From: Planctomycetaceae bacterium | Lineage (GTDB): Bacteria; Planctomycetota; Planctomycetia; Pirellulales; Thermoguttaceae | Length of the DNA stretch: 6,828 bases | Direction of reading: 5' to 3' | NCBI GenBank assembly: GCA_031276415.1 | Contig: JAISNF010000343.1 | Location: forward strand, 1 to 6,828 | Part shown: positions 5,148-6,828 of the stretch, piece by piece | How positions within the stretch are numbered: the first letter of the stretch is position 1 | Layout of the letters: each line of letters opens with the position of its first letter | Translations under genes and position numbers: made by a program | The notes under the pieces: generated by a model | Seen by the model: the letters and a program-made list of their open reading frames with translations, nothing else | The model's database searches: none | Told to the model about the DNA's origin: nothing

Positions 5148-6446
5148 ATGAAAACAACACAAAGCAGCGCAAATCAATTAACGAACATTAATTGTTGGTC
5201 GCCGGACAGTCAATTTTTGTTTTACGATATTCGAAGCGGTAAGGATGCATCTGTATTTGATGGAACACGAATTGAAAAACTTCATGTTGAATCGGGTGAT
5301 GTTGAAACACTTTATGAATCGAAAAACGGAGCCTGTTGTGGTGTTGTAACATGTTCACCGATTGAAGACCGTCTTGTTTTCATTCATGGTCCCGAATATC
5401 CTGATGCACATTGGAATTATTCGTTTCAACATCGTTACGGAATGATTCGTCATTCCAACGGTCAGACGGAAATATTGGACGCTTGCAATATTGTTCCTCC
5501 GTTTTTGCCCGGAGCGTTGCGGGGCGGTTCACATGTCCATGTTTTTAGCGGCGACGGTCAATGGGTTAGTTTTACGTACAACGATCATCTGCTTCATTTA
5601 TTGGACAAAAATCCCAATGCGCCGCCGCATGATTTTGATCAGCGAAATATCGGAATTTCTGTTCCGCTTTGTTCTGTCCATGTCAACCGGAATCATTTGC
5701 GGAATCATGACGGTTCTTATTTTTCCGTTCTTGTTTCTCAAACGGTGAATCACCCGCAAGCCGGCAGTGATGAAATTCAGAGAGCGTATGAAGATTCTTG
5801 GGTTGGCGTTGACGGTTACATTAAACCGGACGGTTCACGACAAAAAAAAGCGATTGCTTTTCTTGGCGATGTTATCGGAAACGATAATCGGGTTGTTACG
5901 GAAATATTTATTGTTGATCTTCCTGATCAGATAGAACACTTCGCCGTTTCCGGCAACGCACCGTTGGAAGGAACTTTGACGCAACGACCTGCTCCGCCGC
6001 ACGGAATTATTCAGCGGCGTTTGACTTACACGGCGGATTGGCGTTTTCCCGGTGTTCAAGGTGTGAGGCATTGGTCACGTAGTTCGCCGGACGGTACGAA
6101 AATTGCGTTTCTGATGCGGGACGATGCCGGAGTTGTTCAAATCTGGACAATTTCTCCCAATGGCGGTTGTCCGCATCAATGGACTCACGGCAATTACGAT
6201 ATTACTTCGGCGTTTTCCTGGAGTCCGAATGGCAAGAATATTGCGCACGTTACGGATTATTCTGTCTGTATTAGTTCAGAAATCGAAACAATCCGGCTAA
6301 CACCAAAAACAAATGAAATTGATACGCCGTTACCGTATGCGGTTGTTTTTTCGCCTGACGGTTCTAAAATTGCGTTTCTTCGGCATCAAAATCAATTAAA
6401 CCGAATTTTCGTTATCAATATTGAGAACAGAGCCAACGAGAAATAA
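5148..6446 (+). CDS. yidR: YidR-like DUF3748 beta-propeller protein
   Basis: The 432-residue product resembles E. coli YidR as I recall that sequence: QLTNINCWSPDSQ (10-22), FIHGPE (78-83), RGGSHVHVFSGDGQ then VSFTYNDH (125-147), GSDEIQRAYEDSWVG (206-220), PAPPHGIIQRRLTYT (281-295), FLMRDDAGVVQIW (321-333) and VFSPDGSKIAF (400-410). Repeated WSPDS/SPDGTKIAF/SPNG/SPDGSKIAF blocks are PD40/TolB-type propeller blades. Biochemical function of the family is not established. Distant similarity to propeller oligogalacturonate lyases suggests a carbohydrate-related role (inference), and the conserved His and Asp in SHVH and YNDH could bind a metal. No signal peptide or membrane segment is seen, so it is probably cytoplasmic. 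ATG at 5148 aligns with the E. coli start; an upstream in-frame TTG at 5115 would add 11 residues. No Shine-Dalgarno. The 49-nt gap after fliK allows co-transcription. Confidence 0.88.
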   Translation: MKTTQSSANQLTNINCWSPDSQFLFYDIRSGKDASVFDGTRIEKLHVESGDVETLYESKNGACCGVVTCSPIEDRLVFIHGPEYPDAHWNYSFQHRYGMIRHSNGQTEILDACNIVPPFLPGALRGGSHVHVFSGDGQWVSFTYNDHLLHLLDKNPNAPPHDFDQRNIGISVPLCSVHVNRNHLRNHDGSYFSVLVSQTVNHPQAGSDEIQRAYEDSWVGVDGYIKPDGSRQKKAIAFLGDVIGNDNRVVTEIFIVDLPDQIEHFAVSGNAPLEGTLTQRPAPPHGIIQRRLTYTADWRFPGVQGVRHWSRSSPDGTKIAFLMRDDAGVVQIWTISPNGGCPHQWTHGNYDITSAFSWSPNGKNIAHVTDYSVCISSEIETIRLTPKTNEIDTPLPYAVVFSPDGSKIAFLRHQNQLNRIFVINIENRANEK

Positions 6447-6746
6447 TTGTAACTGTCTGTTCTATTTTTTCACAAAACAAAAGATATAAGTTCACAGACG
6501 ATTTTAAAAATATAAAACAATAAATAAATATGAAACAACAAATAAAGTTAAAACAAAAAAATTTGACGAAGTGAAAGATATTTTTACTAAAATGCCTTTT
6601 ATTTCTCAAGTTTTTATCTATAATACAAGACATCATTAACTTTTGATCTAAAATAATTTTTTAAAATTTCCTCTCTGTGGATTTTAGAAGTTCCCTGAAA
6701 TATGACCTGATTTTTTATTTTACTTTATTTTACTAATCCTTTATTT
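6447..6746. other. AT-rich intergenic region without a supported gene
   Basis: The 300 bp after yidR are extremely AT-rich and contain stops in all frames at short intervals. GTCTGT (6455-6460) and ACAGAC (6494-6499) could form a weak 6-bp stem, but no convincing intrinsic terminator is present. TATAAT occurs at 6619-6624 without a good -35 partner; TTGACG at 6563-6568 has a -10-like TAAAAT (6588-6593) only at a 19-nt spacing. Confidence 0.6.
6661..6680 (+). repeat. Degenerate CTCTGTG repeat remnant
   Basis: TTCCTCTCTGTGG at 6668-6680 matches the left part of the copy at 2247-2258 (TTCCTCTCTGTG) but has a single heptamer and no GGTTAA tail. It looks like a decayed or truncated member of the dispersed family found at 327-350 and 2149-2281. 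A chance match to a short motif is possible. Confidence 0.45.
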
Positions 6747-6828
6747 ATGACACGATTTTTTATGACAACAAATTTTTTACGATACATTTTTTTGCGATAT
6801 ATTGTTTTATTCTGTTTGTTTATTGTTA
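6747..6828 (+). CDS. Possible start of a membrane or exported protein, cut by the window edge
   Basis: From ATG 6747 a frame stays open for 27 codons to the window end. It begins MTRFFMTTNFLRY and continues into IVLFCLFIV: three arginines followed by a hydrophobic run, as in a signal peptide or N-terminal membrane anchor. Staying open in such AT-rich DNA is mildly informative, but poly-T-rich sequence automatically encodes Phe, Leu and Ile, so this could be spurious. A second in-frame ATG at 6762 is an alternative start. No Shine-Dalgarno is visible. The family cannot be recognised from so few residues. Confidence 0.35.
   Translation, partial: MTRFFMTTNFLRYIFLRYIVLFCLFIV

Noticed and set aside
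6530..6640. Short frames MKQQIKLKQKNLTK and MPFISQVFIYNTRHH in the AT-rich tail
   Set aside because: Only 14-15 codons, no ribosome-binding site and no conserved feature; expected by chance.

Overview
The window is an AT-rich bacterial segment with four complete genes, all on the + strand, and probably the first codons of a fifth gene at the right edge. Protein style points to a member of the Planctomycetota (inference). The sigma-54 activator reads 'RINTFEIHLPALRERKEDIP', the GalT has the HSHSQ active site and a HWH...AGFEWGTG C-terminus, the FliK has an RFIQRVAAACQSA lead-in to its C-terminal domain, and most starts lack a Shine-Dalgarno. No rRNA or other taxonomic marker is present, so the assignment is tentative.

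Layout. Positions 1-593 hold no gene. They contain a large bilaterally symmetric palindromic element (48-278) built from four copies of one hairpin unit, one copy of a CTCTGTG-type dispersed repeat (327-350), and a good sigma-70-like promoter (491-519). 594-2120 encodes an NtrC-type response regulator. 2121-2418 is repeat-rich: a pair of inverted CTCTGTG repeats, a four-copy 13-bp tandem repeat, and a promoter plus AGGAG box. 2419-3531 encodes a galactose-1-phosphate uridylyltransferase. 3632-5098 encodes a FliK-type flagellar hook-length control protein with low-complexity and 12-bp-repeat regions. 5148-6446 encodes a YidR-like (DUF3748) beta-propeller protein. 6447-6746 is very AT-rich with no supported gene. 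From 6747 to the end, an open frame starts like a signal-anchored membrane protein.

How the genes relate. They do not form an obvious pathway. The regulator has no histidine kinase beside it here. galT and yidR could both touch sugar metabolism (weak inference). fliK stands apart from other flagellar genes. The spacing from fliK to yidR (49 nt) would allow co-transcription. The strongest unexplained signals are non-coding: the four-unit palindromic element and the CTCTGTG nonamer-periodic repeat, copies of which lie on both sides of the regulator gene. No defence system, CRISPR array, transposase or RNA gene was recognised.
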